Part shown: one piece after another, positions 41,316-54,300 of the stretch
Numbering within the stretch: position 1 is the stretch's first letter
Layout: each line of letters starts with the position of its first letter
NCBI GenBank assembly: GCA_963971305.1
Contig: OZ020309.1
Coordinates: 19,027,001 to 19,091,000 of the forward strand
Source of the DNA: Arcuatula senhousia
Taxonomy: Eukaryota > Mollusca > Bivalvia > Mytilida > Mytilidae
Direction: 5' to 3'
Length of the DNA stretch: 64,000 nucleotides
The notes under the pieces: model-generated
What the model was told of the DNA's origin: nothing
Database searches by the model: none
The model's input: only the letters and a program-made list of their open reading frames with translations
Made by a program: the position numbers and the translations under genes

Positions 41316-41473
41316 AGGTTTACAGCGACATTATTCATGACACACGAAGTCGTTATGTTTATACCCATGACAACTCATCAGTTGGACATAATTTGCTTAG
41401 GCATTTCCATCAAGCAACACATGCAAATTGTGTAGCTGCGTATTACATCAACCACCAACCATCTCTGAGAAGT
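41316..41473 (+). CDS. Candidate host-gene exon 2 of 2 (158 nt)
   Basis: The acceptor is TTTTGTTATTGCAG (ending 41315) and the donor is AGT|GTGAGT at 41474. Completing the split codon gives Glu, then 52 stop-free residues including VYSDIIHDTRSRYVYTHDNS and a His-rich part. It ends in phase 0. Phase agreement with 39939-40038 and strong splice signals on both exons make a real spliced gene more likely than chance. The protein family is not recognised. Confidence 0.55.
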
Positions 41474-42871
41474 GTGAGTTGTTCAAAACAGCTGCGACCA
41501 CTCTGTAAAATTAGACTACAGTAGCTTAAAATGTCTAACTAAAGATGTAATACAAAATCATTTCTTGTTTTCATTTTCATGTTTCCTTTGTGTGTACTAC
41601 GTCATAGTTAATATTGGAAAATAGTAGCGAATGAAATATGTTTGTATGTGGCAAATACAAACTAGGTTTGGTTGAAATACAAAAAGACCCGTTATTGCAA
41701 GACTCGATAACGTGACATAATTATTGAAGCACGTTAAGCCTTACAACAGATGATTATAGACATAAACGTAGTCATGGTCATAAATATATCACTGTGAATT
41801 ATATCAGCCTAGATCTTACTGGCTAATATAATATTAAATCTAATAAATTTAAGAACTTGCTCATTAATTTTTTGAAGTATACTGACAGAACCAACAATTC
41901 AGGTAATCTGAAAACCAAATGACAACAAAATTCCATTTCGTTCGGTCATTTGATATTGAACCCCCTTCGGTTGTTTTGTTATTACCTTTATTTTAAGGTT
42001 GTTCTTACATGTAACGTATGGCAATACAATGATATAAATGCTACATTAAAAGTGTGTAATTAGGAATTTCATGGTATACTGAAAATTAAGAAATTTCATG
42101 TAATTTCTAAAGAGTTAAGTAATTACCTAAAATTACTGATCATTATTAGTACTTATATGACATTACTGGAATTGTTGGGAAAAATTACACACATTTACTG
42201 AAAACAGATTCTTTGACAAAAAATGGCATTGAATTGGTTCTATCTAATATCATTAAGGATGTTTGCTGGTCAGTTTGACAATAACAAGGTATCTAAATTT
42301 ATATATTTGATGGAGAGACCATAGATGAAGGTACAAATTAAGATTAACAAATTCATATGTTGCTGAACTTGTATTCTAGATAATAAACGTTCAAAGTTTA
42401 GCGAAAAAAAGGCTTTCTGTGACTTTTTCGTAGGTTTAGCTTTGTTTTAGTTAAAAAACTCGTGAAGAAATAGCCATTTTTTTTTAAACTGTGTTAACTA
42501 ACTCCTATTGGCCCAATTAATAAACCCAATTATAAAAAGAAAAAAAAAAGGGTTACTTGGCAATATCATCGTTCTTTCAACAGTAAAATCCAGAGCATTC
42601 AGAAAATCTTAAAGAAATCTCACATTTGTTAGCAATCATCTTTAAAGTATTTTTTTTTAATTAAGAAGAAGGTCAAGTAGTCCAAAACCAAGAAAGGATT
42701 ATAATTCAAAGCAGACAGCTAGAATCCCCATGTCTTTGAAATGATATATTTTGTTTCATATATACTAAAGCCGTGACTTAGTCATCCTTTGACATGTAGG
42801 TATCTTAAGAGGTTTTACCTGTTTCAAGGGAAAACAATATTTTGATAAAATATGTTTAATGCACCAAATTC
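41474..42871. other. 1.4-kb AT-rich stretch without a supportable gene
   Basis: Presumed intron or intergenic sequence. No open frame, terminal repeat pair or RNA gene could be supported by eye. Confidence 0.4.
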
Positions 42872-42991
42872 GGGGCCTGGGTGGCCGAGTGGTCCAAGGT
42901 TTAGATACCACACTATTGGTCACTAGCCGATCACCTCTCATCTGATGTTCGAGTCAGATTTGTATTCAACAAAAAGGGGACATCCCAACTA
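42872..42991 (+). mobile_element. tRNA-derived SINE, 5' head (split copy)
   Basis: The head contains Pol III-type boxes: TGGCCGAGTGG (A box, 42882-42892) and GTTCGAGTC (B box, 42947-42955), in a Leu/Ser-tRNA-like context. It does not fold as a complete tRNA gene. The body is cut at 42991 by the 4.56-kb element and resumes at 47555. Confidence 0.75.
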
Positions 42992-44375
42992 CACGGTGTC
43001 CAACCCCCGTACAGTGCATTCCGGAAGTAGTTCGTTTTTCAACGGTAAACAAGGAAGAAATTTTGATTGCTGACTAAGAAAACCTTGAATTTGAATACAT
43101 TGAATCGTTCAAAAATACCTTTTGATTATGATTCGTGTAAATGAAACCTTTGGTAAAATGAATAAATACACAAATAAAACAATTCTTAATCCTTCGTTGT
43201 ATACTTTTGAAAACGCATTAGGGTCATAATATTTTTTTAAGAAAACTCAACAGAAAAATCATATATATTTGGTACTATACAAACATTTAGTTAATCTTCT
43301 GGGTATCAACAGAAACGTTATAAGTATAGTTTTGGAAATCTTTCAAAATTTGAGGCAAAACAACATACTTTAAAAGAAAATAAAGATCAAAGTTTTTTCT
43401 TCACTGTACGGCCCGTTGCAATGATTTTGTACGGTTCGTTGCGCGTACTCACTTTGAAACTGTACGGCCCGTTGCACCTTTTTTGCGCATGATACCTGAT
43501 GAAAAGTATCTAAACAAACCATTCTGTATTCTTCTCATGTAGTAGACTTAATTTTAAATACGTTTTTAAATTAAACAGATAAGAGACTTTGTTTTAAAAA
43601 TTATTACTAGTTAACGTTTCCTAACCAACTCGTTGAGAGGCACTGTAAGATATTGTCAAGCAGTCAAATAAAGACAACAAACAAATAATTATTCTTGTGC
43701 GGACCGAAGAGATAAATATGCCCCTAACAGCAGATTCCAGCTTGTATAATACGAAAACCATGAGGGCCAACGTGTGTGGAAAGTGCCATGCTTCATGACG
43801 TAAAATACCCCTTTGTGGACCGTCAAGTTAGTGCGCCACATAAGCTAAGTTTTTCGCCTCTCAACTTTTCTGTTCAAAATTAACTGTTCCCATGTTTCCC
43901 GCTGACCCCACATTTCTCATCATATTTATTTTATCATACTTTCGTGTCCATCGCCTATAAATAAACTATATAGCGTTGCTTTGGGGGTAAAACACAAACC
44001 CACTCACTCATTGCTCAGGATATAGTAGACATTGACTGTGGCTGTATAATATCATTAAATATTATAATAAAGCAAAATAAATCTAAAAACTATAAAGGAA
44101 CAATACCTTGGGGGGGGGGGCGGGTAACTTCCCATATATTTTTGTCTTTGAAATTTCTTGTTATTATACCAGATTTCTTTCCTTGTACTGCACATAGTCG
44201 ATATTCTCGGTGCTGGATTTGTGTTTGAACGTTTTGGTCTTTAGTGCTTTTCGTTCAGCACATTTTGGTTTTTGGTCTTTAAATTTGTTGATTTGAATGC
44301 AGCAGATGAGAGGTTACTCCTTGAAATATCGTTATACAACATAGCCAAATTAAGCCTTCATACCCGTTTTTATAC

Positions 44376-45700
44376 GACCGCAAATTTTTTTGCGATCGTA
44401 TTATGTTATGGCGATGTCGTCGTCGTCGTCGTCGTCGTTGTCGTTGTCGTCGTCTGTAGACACTTTGGTTTCCGTGTGATAACTTTAGTTGTAGTTTACC
44501 AATTGTTATAAAATTTTGATATGATGTTTATTACCACTAAAGGAAGGTTGGTATTGTATATGGGGTTTCTGGCCCCTACCGTTTCAGAAAAAAGGGCCGA
44601 AAGGAGCTAAAACAGGTATATTGACAAAACGTGTGTAGAATGTTTAATTTTCATCCGATTTTGATCATTCTTTTTTATTGTATTCCTCAATAAATTATGT
44701 CAACGAAATGTAACAACACCTTTGATGTATCTTGTACCGTTATATTGCTATAAGGGGTCAAAAAGGGGCCACACCCAGAAAATCGACTTTTTTATTTGTG
44801 GTCCGATTTTCAAAATCTTTTTTTCATTGGAATCCTTGTAAAAATCCCTGCCTGCGTCTTTAATCAGATTTGCAATATCTCATACCGTTTTCGAGAAATT
44901 AGGAGTCAGAGGGGCCAAAAACGCCATTTATAAAAGTTTGTCCAGGCAAATAGTTTTAACCAATATTAAGTTGTAGTGGGCCAGCCAATTGTTATGAAGT
45001 TTAAATATGATGATTATATCCACTAAAGGAATGTTGGTTTTGTATTCGAGGTTTGTGGCCCCTACTGTTTTAGACAAAAAGGTCCAATGGGGCTAAAATT
45101 GGTGTATTGACAAAACTGTTGTAGAATGTTCATTATTCATTCAATTTTGAAAATTCTTTTTTTGTTGAAGTGCTCATAAAATTCTGTCTACTAAATGTGT
45201 CAATGATTTTGATATGTATTTCACCATAACATTGCTACAGGTGGCTAAAGACTGGTCACGCCCATAAAATCAACTTTTTTATTTTGGGGCCGATTTTCAA
45301 AATCTTTTTTTCATTGGAATCCTTGTGAAAATCCCTGGCTGCGTTTATCAATCAGATTTGCAATATCTCTTACCGTTTTCCAGAAATTAGGGGTCAAAGG
45401 GGCCAAAAACACCAATTTTAAAAGTTTGTCAAGGCAAATAGTTTTATTCTTAAAATTAAGTTGTAGTTATTGCATGTATATAAAGAAGGCTTTTTGTATA
45501 AGATGTTGATGTAAATATATATATGTGTCAAAAATGCATTTTTAAGTCCCCCACAGGATGCATGTGTCAAAAAGCTTTGTAAGTCCACCATGGGCTTCAT
45601 GTGACCCAAGCAATGGACTATCCATATTAGGCCTCTATACAGGGTTAAACTTGTTGCGGTCGTATCATGCTGCGCTCGGCGTAGCTTTTTATTGTATTTG
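44376..45700. repeat. Dispersed repeat with GTC microsatellite and a ~480-bp internal tandem duplication
   Basis: It starts near TACGACCGCAAATTTTTTTG (44374) and shows a GTC microsatellite (44416-44456). It then has two tandem units of ~480 bp (44489-44970 and 44971-45449), recognisable by the repeated CCACTAAAGGAA…GTTGGT, GGCCCCTAC and TCATTGGAATCCTTG phrases. It ends near TTGCGGTCGTATCATG (45653), roughly complementary to its start. No coding frame is supported. Confidence 0.6.
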
Positions 45701-45835
45701 TATTTGTATTTATGGACGTACGACTGGAAAAGGTTTTCGGATCTAAAGGTATATGAGAGTGTGAACATAGAAAAATAAACAAAACAACAAAAACAACCAA
45801 AAACCGTACAGGTATAATAGAAGAGGAATGTATCA

Positions 45836-46480
45836 ATTAAGTCAGGAGTTCCTCAGGGTTCTGTACTGGTACCCAGTCTTTTCCTGTTTACATTAACGAC
45901 ATTCCAGTAGGTTTAATATCAACAATAAAATTATTTGCCGATCACACTATTTCGTATTTACATGCAGCTTTTATATCAGTTCCACCCGGTAAAAACGCAG
46001 TCATACAAATCAATAGTTTACCTTAAGTGGAGTATGCCTGGTACGTGTGGGATTCATTAACACAGTAAGACATAAAAAAATATGGAAGAAATGCAGCGCA
46101 GGACTGCAAGGTATATGTATGCCTATAATCGCTCCCATAATACACCAAGCGTAAGTGACATGATAAGATCTGATCTTGAGATCCCTAGCAAACCACAAAA
46201 CAGACACCACTGGACAATGCTTTATAAAATTTATAAAATATCTAGGGAAAAACGATGAAGATCGTCTTATTAAACTAAACCGGCTCACTATACACATGAC
46301 CCGCATCTAATACCAAATTCAACAGTCTCTTCTTCAAATCCGTCAACAAACTTTCTTTCCCCGAACAATACGAAACTGGAACAACCTTCCTTTGGGCGCT
46401 GTCCTGGCCACGGTGCAACAAAACAAAACAAATATTCTTAAGTCTGAGAATATTCTCAACTCCATTAGTAATTAATACTC
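45836..46480 (+). pseudogene. Decayed LINE reverse-transcriptase fragment
   Basis: Translation with several frame changes gives GVPQGSVLVP, KLFAD-H-TISYLH (the ADD box with Asp to His) and a downstream RRTARYMYAYNRSHNTPSVSDM segment, a layout typical of the end of CR1/jockey-type ORF2. Many stops and shifts are present. It lies inside the Transib-like element and so inserted there later, or was carried by it. Confidence 0.65.
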
Positions 46481-47554
46481 AGACTTACTGTAGGTTTTTA
46501 TTGAAGTTTTGTGGCGGTGGGACCTGAGTGAATCATCTGAGTCATTCAAGGCAGCTATCTCAGCACTTCAACACTAAATTAACATTATTTTTTCTTCATT
46601 GTACATAGTTTTCTCTTAACTTAAAATATATATCTATATAAACCTTCCTATCGCGCTGTATATTTGCAAAATATTCAATACACTGAAGTCAGTATAAGTA
46701 GACGTAGAAGAGACGGTTTGTTGCGTGCAATGCATTGTGGTATGTGTGGTATATATATGAGTACTATTTTACTTAGAGAGCCAGGGGTTAAAAAGAGGTA
46801 ATTAAAAAGAAACATTGAAAACCTGGGACAGTGATTATTGTACGAACCTATCAAATGGATTGGAACTGTCAAACTCCTCAAAGTTCCAGTTCCCGGTTAA
46901 ACACCTCGTTCATAATTAGGTTTACATGTCACACTTCTCTCGCGCAGTTTCTTTAAGTCTTCTACCCTTTAAAATAGTTTTTACTGCATAACTACTTGAA
47001 CCGGTTTTAAAATAACCTAGCGCAATAGTTTTATATGTTTTTTGCGTTAATGAATTGGGAAAATATGCACATTATTTTAGCAACGTGCCGTACAGTTTGA
47101 TTTCCATAAAAAGCAACGGGTCGTACAATATCAAATTATTAGTGCTTGATTTCAAATAATTATAGTGCTTTTATTAACAAACCATTAAGCTTAAAATTTA
47201 AACAAATGAGACATAAAAGGTAAAACTTTATTTTGCTGTGTTAAATTGTCGATGTTCAATCAATAAAGAAGGTCAAAATACGCGTTTTTGCTTCATATTC
47301 TCCCTTGGACTCGTAAAATGAAAATGCGTTTTTCGAATTTAAAAAATATATCAAAAGATGCATGTTACAGCGGCTAATATAATCAATCGTTAGTGTTCAG
47401 GAAGTAACTCCACTGAACAAATTACAATTAAACTCCCATGTAGCTAGAAAAATGTGCATTTAAAAACTTCATTTTTTGCAATTCCGTAATTATACCGGTT
47501 CCGGACCGCACTACTTCCGGAATGCACTGTACGGGGGTTGGACACCGTGAACTA

Positions 47555-47690
47555 TATGTGATCAAGTTTGTCAGTTACCTGCCCAAGGTCGGTGGTTTCC
47601 TCCGAGTACTCCGGTTTCCTCCACAATTAAAACTGACCACCCTACATGGCCCATATGCGTCGATAAAGGGCGTTAATTTAAAAATTAATG
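47555..47690 (+). mobile_element. tRNA-derived SINE, 3' body (split copy)
   Basis: It continues the SINE begun at 42872. The segment CTGCCCAAGGTCGGTGGTTT followed by CTCCGGTTTCCTCCAC, AAAACTGACC and GGGCGTTAA is a body and tail that I recognise from widespread mollusc SINEs. Its separation from the head by exactly the 4.56-kb element plus AACTA supports the insertion history. Confidence 0.75.
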
Positions 47691-48521
47691 TCATCCATCC
47701 TTTAAGGATGATCGTTGTCAAGTTTCATGGCAATTTGATAACTAGAACTATAGTTATTATGGGAAAAATAAAGTTAACAGACAACGGCATGGAAGACGAC
47801 GAGGACGCAAGAATCATACCATTATACGTCCACATTTTTTCGCGGTCGTCTAACAAATTGGAAAGACCCAAAACCAAAAGTGTTGAGAGAAATGTTATCT
47901 AAACAGAAATATTTTTTTCATAAGTTTAATTTTTTAATATTCCACACTAAGGATCTTATTTCAAAACAATTAACATGAATTAAAACAGTAATATGTTTAA
48001 AACGTCTGTCAAATGCACTGTTAACTACAAGACAGTTGTGTGATATTTCTGATTTTAATGACAAAAATCAACACTATAGATTAGAATGTCACATATATAA
48101 TGTATCATTATAAATTTTGTGTTGGAAATAAGACTTGATTCAGCATTTCGTTGTACGACTTTGTTGGATACTTATAGCGCCCTTGATTGTACATGTATTT
48201 CATTTTATTTAATAAAAACATTTTGAGCGTTTTGAAGGTAAGTTAATTTTCATGCCTTTCGATTTTTCAGATAAGTTACAATTCCATAGCATGTTTTTTT
48301 TCGTCTTTTTGTGAAATTAATATCGACATTTTTCGTTTAAAGTACATTATATTTCTGTACATTTTAGATGAAATAAATTTTATTTCTCTTAATTTATTAA
48401 ACTTTGTATTTCGAAATTCAATCTAGACTAGAGACTGTAAAAATAATTCGTAATTTGTTATTTAATGTCAAAACATAACTGCTGTCAATTTTTCATATTG
48501 TTCAGAAAACTTGATGAGATC

Positions 48522-51335
48522 TTAAGCAAAGTTATATATCAACACATCGCCCATTTCATTTTCCACAAAATGTCGGTTTCTTACGGCATCGAAACACATA
48601 GCTTGCGGGCCCTGAAAACCATCATCCATGGCCAAGACTTGTCTACTCCTCTTTCCATCTTCTGACAACATGACGACATTATTGTGGGTTCTATAATTTA
48701 CGAAAATGTTTCCACTTATATCCATGGAAATTCCGAGGGGCCTGTACAACATTGATGGATTTTCGAACTTCCAAACTTCTTTACCTTCCATGTCACAACA
48801 AGTGACAGTGTGTAAAATGTACTCTGTAAAGAACAATTTATTGTTAGGATTTGTTATGTATGAATAAACTGGCAAAGCCGTTCTATAAAGTAACGAACCA
48901 TTACCAGTGTTGAGGGACATCTTGAGGATTCCTTTCTTTAAAACGCAACAGTAAAGGTGTTCATTATTGTATGTTATTCCATTGCAGTCACCGTTGGTTC
49001 TAAAAGATCTCTTGATACCGGAGAATGGAATGTCGACTATTCTCGCGGTCTTTTCATAACCAGATGTAATTGCTTCCGTGTTCTGGTCTATCACGACATC
49101 AATGACAGACTTCCATGGTACTAGAATAAAGGATACTACCATGGTACTTGAATAAAGGATACTACCTTTCCAGAATTATCGACGACAGCGATGGGATTGT
49201 TGAAGTCACATGTACAGATCAGAATCATATCATCAGATAATACGGCCAAACCTCTAAGGTCGTCACATTGATGGTTTAACGAAGTAGTGCAATTAAGTTT
49301 AATTTCATCAAACGAATTCTTGTTTCTTGGTTGAATAATCTGTGCCTGTTTACGGTCATTACGGTGTTCACTGAAACTTTATTTGAGTTGATGGTTGCGA
49401 GTTCTTCTACCTCTAGTGTACGTATTATTTATCGTTTGTCGCCAAAGACAATTGAACTTTGTCGGTTTTTTCTGTATCTATAAATTCATTGATCTGTTCA
49501 TCATTCTTTTGTGTTTTTATCATTGTTTCTCTTAAGGTTTTGTATATCTGGATTTCAGAACCGTATATTTTTACGCTCTTCAATTGTGCTTCTAGCTCAG
49601 CAGTTTTCGTTTTTTTAGGCCATTGTCATCGTTAATCGTTCGTCGTCCGTCCGTCCGTCGTCCGTCCGTCTGTTAACTTTTCTTCTAACATCTTCTTCTC
49701 TGAAACCACTGATGGGATTGCTTTGAAACTTTGTATGCTTGATCTTTAGGATGTCCTTTACCAAGTTTGAGAAATTTGTGAACGTTGACCTACCAATATG
49801 ACCGCCGTTACTAAACTAGAACATGGGGGTCAGACCATAGTTTTTAGTTTATAGCTCAAAAAGTAAAAGAGATATAGAAAATCCGAAGCAACATAAGCTC
49901 TACAAAACTCTCCATTGAGTGAAAATTGTGGGATGACTCCTTATAGGAGTTTTTTCCCTTTATCGTCAAAATCGACCATTTTCACAGTTTTTGGGAGTTT
50001 ATCTTGAAAACTGTTAGTGCTAGAGGAAAAGTTAGCATTGCAAAATTGTTCAGCTTATTAAGATCTACAAAAATGATCCAAGGTCAAAATTTTCAGATCA
50101 ACCGTTTAAGAGTTATCCCCCTTTAACTGATTTTTCTATCAATTTTAATTGATTTTTAAAAATTTTCTCTGAAACCACTGATGGGATTGCTTTGAAACTT
50201 TGTACACTTAATCTTTAGGGTGTCCTCTACCAGGTTTGTGAATGTCAACCAACCAACATGGCCGCTGTTATCAAATATAGAACAGTGGGGTCAGACCATA
50301 GTTTTTAGCTTATAGCTCAAAAAGTATAAAAGATAAAGAAAATCCGAAGCAACTTACCATCTTCAGCATCAAAAGCTTTACCAAACTCTTGATTGTGTCA
50401 AAGTTGTGGGACGACTCTTTATAGGAGTTATTTCCCCTTAATCGTCAAAATTGACCATTTTCACAGTTTTTGGAGTTTATCTTAAAGCCATAAGAGCTAG
50501 AGGAAAGTTAGCATTGTAAAATTGTGTAGCTCATTAAGATCTATCTTTAAGTGTTTTCAATCAACTTTTTTTTTCAAATGAAAAGCTTTGTATTCTTGAT
50601 CTTAAAAGTGTTTTCTATCCTAACTAGGTTCTAAAATGTTACTTACCAATTACATGTAGACCAAGTTTCACACTAGGTAAGAGGCTTTAGCATAAGAGAT
50701 CAGGTGAGCGATTCAGGCTCCTGGGAGCTTATAGTTACTTTTGCAAATCACATGACGTTTCAAGTGCAGCAAATTTTATCTTTTGTGTGGTTCCATCTAT
50801 TTCGGCCTTCATTTTTTCTTGGGCGTTGCGAACTAGTTTAACAATCTGGTCGCATAGCTTGTCCACTTCCTTCTTCAATTTGTCTTTTTTGTCATCAGCA
50901 CTCTCTTTGTTTTCCCTGAGAACCTTCATTATCGTCGTCATATTATTCAAGGACTCAGACAAAGCAGTTTTTGTTTCTCGAAATAGTTCCGAATCTTAAA
51001 TGCCTGCAACAACATCAGAAAGACTGACTACACCTTTACAGCCAGAATGGCTCTGTATACATGATAAGCATATAATTTGATCGTGTTGTTGGCAGAGAAG
51101 TTGGAACTCTTTATTATGGATTTCACATTTGGTTTCTTGGAATAGTATGAAGGAACCGAGTTTGTTTATTTCAGACATCGCAATGGTAACATGCTGTTTA
51201 GACGCTGGAGATATATCATGGAACTTCTTGCACTCATTTCAAAATGTAGGCAGTGCTCTTGGGACACCATTCAGTAGCTGGATTGCTAATTCTACGGTGT
51301 TCACAAGTTTGATATAGCGAAGTGTTCGATGCCAT
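48522..51335 (-). pseudogene. TRIM-like B-box/coiled-coil/beta-propeller gene, disrupted (paralog 1)
   Basis: It reads on the minus strand from an ATG at 51335 just after a splice-acceptor-like TTCTATTTTAG. A first B-box-like Cys/His region is broken by a frameshift near 51240. A second B-box (CEIHNKEFQLLCQQHDQIIC) is followed by a TAA at 50996-50998, where paralog 2 has Lys. Next come a coiled coil (50962-50735), a ~1.1-kb inserted repeat, more coiled coil (49617-49430) and a beta-propeller C-terminus (about 49370-48522, NNEHLYCCVLKKGILKMSLN). Intact members are RING-less TRIM-family relatives, often expanded in bivalves and linked to immune signalling. There are at least three lesions plus the insertion. 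Confidence 0.8.
49618..50734. mobile_element. Repeat element inserted in TRIM paralog 1
   Basis: It splits the coiled-coil region between the LQ codons at ~50738 and the KTKTAEL codons at ~49615. It starts TAGGCCATTGTCATCG, has a GTCC microsatellite (49640-49675) and two tandem ~480-bp units (49686-50160 and 50161-50640; both contain CTCTGAAACCACTGATGGGA), and ends near GGTGAGCGATTCAGGCTCCT. No transposase is visible, and exact end bases and target duplication are uncertain. Confidence 0.65.
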
Positions 51336-54300
51336 CTAAAATAGAACAAAGATGCAACTTTAAACAGACGTCTTCAATGCTGAAAACCCTATTATGATAT
51401 GTGATCAAAATTAACATGACAAAGAAAGAGAGCATTGTTAAAGCAAAATTAAAGTCTTCGTCATACCAAGCATTTTCCAGCCCTAAACATGTTGAACTTT
51501 GTACGTTTGAGGCAACACATGGATAGCCAAATACTTTGAGCAAATGGTTGACTAATAGATATTTTAAATTTTGTATCATCTACGAAAAATACTGTTTTAA
51601 TCGGACATAATAAAGTTTCAGATGTTGCCCCTTTGGTCCCAAATTGACAAGATTTTCCTGCAATAACAAGTTTCAAAATGGGCAAAAAAGGTTACATGTT
51701 TGCCCAAATTTTGGCAATTTTTTTCTAAATGAAAAGAGGAACCCCAAAATCAATGTTTTAATTTTAAGGAATATGATTGTAAAATTTCACAGCTTTTGGC
51801 CAACCAGAGCTTAATAAGTTAGAGAAAAACCAAATAAACTTTTTTTTTCAATTTTTGCCCTCTTTAGACCCTAAAGTCAATACTTGAATGCAACATCATT
51901 GTAAAATTGTACAGCTATATGATTTTAAAGAAGCCTGGACCTATGCCAAAGTCTTCCCGTGGGGTACCAGAGCACGTGCACCAGAGGAACCAAATTATAA
52001 ATAAAAAAGAATGCATTGTACAACATTTATTTAAAAGAACAGTCATAGTTTTCAGAGGAAGAAAAATAAATGTTTATTGAGTCCGTAAACCATGATTTTT
52101 TAAAAACCTGTAAAAGAAATATTTATTCATATTTTTTTCTTAACAGTATATATTGTTTCATAAGAAATTATATTCAAACTAAGCATTATTAAACCCTTTC
52201 ATTATTCATCATAGAAAATTGTCAAGTTAGTGAGTTCTTTTGTTATTTTCGTCTGTACTTTAATCGAATTATTCTGACGTACCCTTATAATGTTTCTTCA
52301 TTTTGGTTATGTTGTTTCACAGAACATACACGGAAAGTCTTTACTAAAAAATAAATAATCGGTAATTACATGGGTTAGTGACTAATTTGATATTGAACAA
52401 CCAATTGTAATTACGCCCTTCACTGAACCTCACAAGTTTAATTCACGGACGCATCCAGAAATTGCTGAAGGGAGGATTCAGATACTAATTTCCAGTGAAA
52501 ACAAAAGAGGGGGGTGGTGGTTTCTAATAAATTTCTGTCGAAAATCTACAAGAAACTAACACAATTTTTAAACGAAGCAGGAAGGACATCTTTTTAGATA
52601 TGGTGTACCTGTACATGAAATTAATTCTCATGTGTACACTTTGTGTTTAATCACTATATTAATTTATGTAAATTCTAAAAACTAAGGCTTAACTCCCCCC
52701 ATCGTAGTTTTGCCCTTAGCTATATATATTTGGATTTCATTTGGTTTTATGCATTTTGAACATTATTTTTAAATTATGGATTTTTTTTTTGTTTTGGTTC
52801 TAGTGCTGCTGACGAGGAATAATTTTCCGAAATGGCTGTACATGTACAACTAAAAAAAATAATTACAGTTGGAGTACACATCTGTGTTGTGGTCTCGTGT
52901 TCATTAACTCAATATCCTTTTATCCATTATTTATTAAAGGAGTTTGTCTTTTTTGCAATGTGGAGTTTGTAGACCATTTTATTTTAATGGGGGCTATGGT
53001 GAAATTTGTAATAATAAGGCAGGATGGCTAATATACAGAAATAAAAAGGCAGGACAGTGCTTTGAAATTAAAAAAAGGCAGGATCGTATTTTTTTTATGA
53101 AAACCTTAAAGTTGCTCTTAAATAAGAAAAATGAGCACAGTAGCGCGCAAAACAAACTACAAACTTTCGGCTTTTTAATTCCGAAAATATAAAAGCAGGA
53201 CGAAGAAAATATCCATAGCCCCCCTCATAAAATTCAGATGGTTGCTTTTTAATTCCTAAATCCTCTTAATTTCTTTCAGATATAGTCACTTTTGATTATT
53301 CCTAATTTGTTTTTATATGGTTTCATTAAACCGACCGTCATGACCGTTGCTCTGTCTCCTTGAAGACAAATGAAAATTTTACACATCACCTTGTCACTTT
53401 TGAATATGGTATTTTCTTCTATTTTTGCTGAATCAAACGATAAGTCCTATGTACTGAGAGGCTCTTATGATGTTTTATTTCTTTTATATATTTATTTAAA
53501 TATAAATACCGGAGACTATTTAAGCACTCTTTAATCGATTAAAATAACATGTGAGGTTTATTATATATGCTAATGGGTCGACAAGTGTGATAAATGTGTT
53601 TGTTTAAATTTATAAATGGCTTAATACATCTTATACATGTATTTATTATTGATACTCATTTAAATGTCCGGTCTCTAAGTTATTGATATTAATCTTGGTT
53701 GTATTAAGATGTGTAAGTTGACCTTTTAACTTTAAAAATTCATTTAAACACATAAACATATAATGTTACGTACATTCTTTGAATAAATACATGTATATTG
53801 CACGCTTTTACCAAATAATTACCGAAGGTTATGCTTTGAGAAGAAGTGAAAGATGCACGGCTTTTCAATAGTTTTTATCAGTTATAATTGAAGCATTATT
53901 TTAAGTGAAGATAAAAGTACATTTGTAATTAAGTGATTGTTCTTTATATTTGGGCTTCTATTGCGTAATTAATGTCAATACAAACAATTACAAATATCAA
54001 TGTAAACAGAAAGGGTCTTATGTTAACTGTTTTGCCCTAGCAGAGCTCATCAGATAGTTTCGTTTTTTCCATTTTAGTTTATCTTAATTTCTATAGCTTA
54101 CAGCATAATATTCTACCACTCGACGAGTCGAGACATGAAGTTAAAAACACCTACGTTTATCGGGTCATTACAAACTGGTATAATTGTTAGGGTTACCAAA
54201 AAAAAAAACTACGTCCATCGGAAGGTTGTGACATTTTTGCAAGAAGCAACAATATATAATTCATTACAGGTATAACAATCTAGCGCTACAAAAAATAATT

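Larger units (their letters stand above)
42992..47549. mobile_element. Transib-like DNA transposon remnant (4,558 bp), non-autonomous or nested
   Basis: The termini are 40-bp perfect inverted repeats starting CACGGTGTCCAACCCCCGTA (42992-43031 and 47510-47549). They are flanked by the 5-bp direct repeat AACTA (42987-42991 and 47550-47554). CAC-starting heptamer-like ends with 5-bp duplications are typical of Transib, the superfamily related to the RAG1 recombinase. Inside, GTACGGCCCGTTGC-type motifs lie in both arms in opposite orientation (43406-43477 and 47093-47133). No transposase frame is visible; the middle is filled by other repeats and a LINE scrap. Superfamily assignment is by ends only. 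Confidence 0.65.

Noticed and set aside
42872..42991. tRNA gene (A and B box present)
   Set aside because: No complete cloverleaf or anticodon arm could be drawn, and the downstream body matches a SINE.
52944..53192. 82-residue protein at the MITE-like unit
   Set aside because: Falls largely inside an inverted-repeat unit with internal AAAGGCAGGA repeats; no coding evidence.
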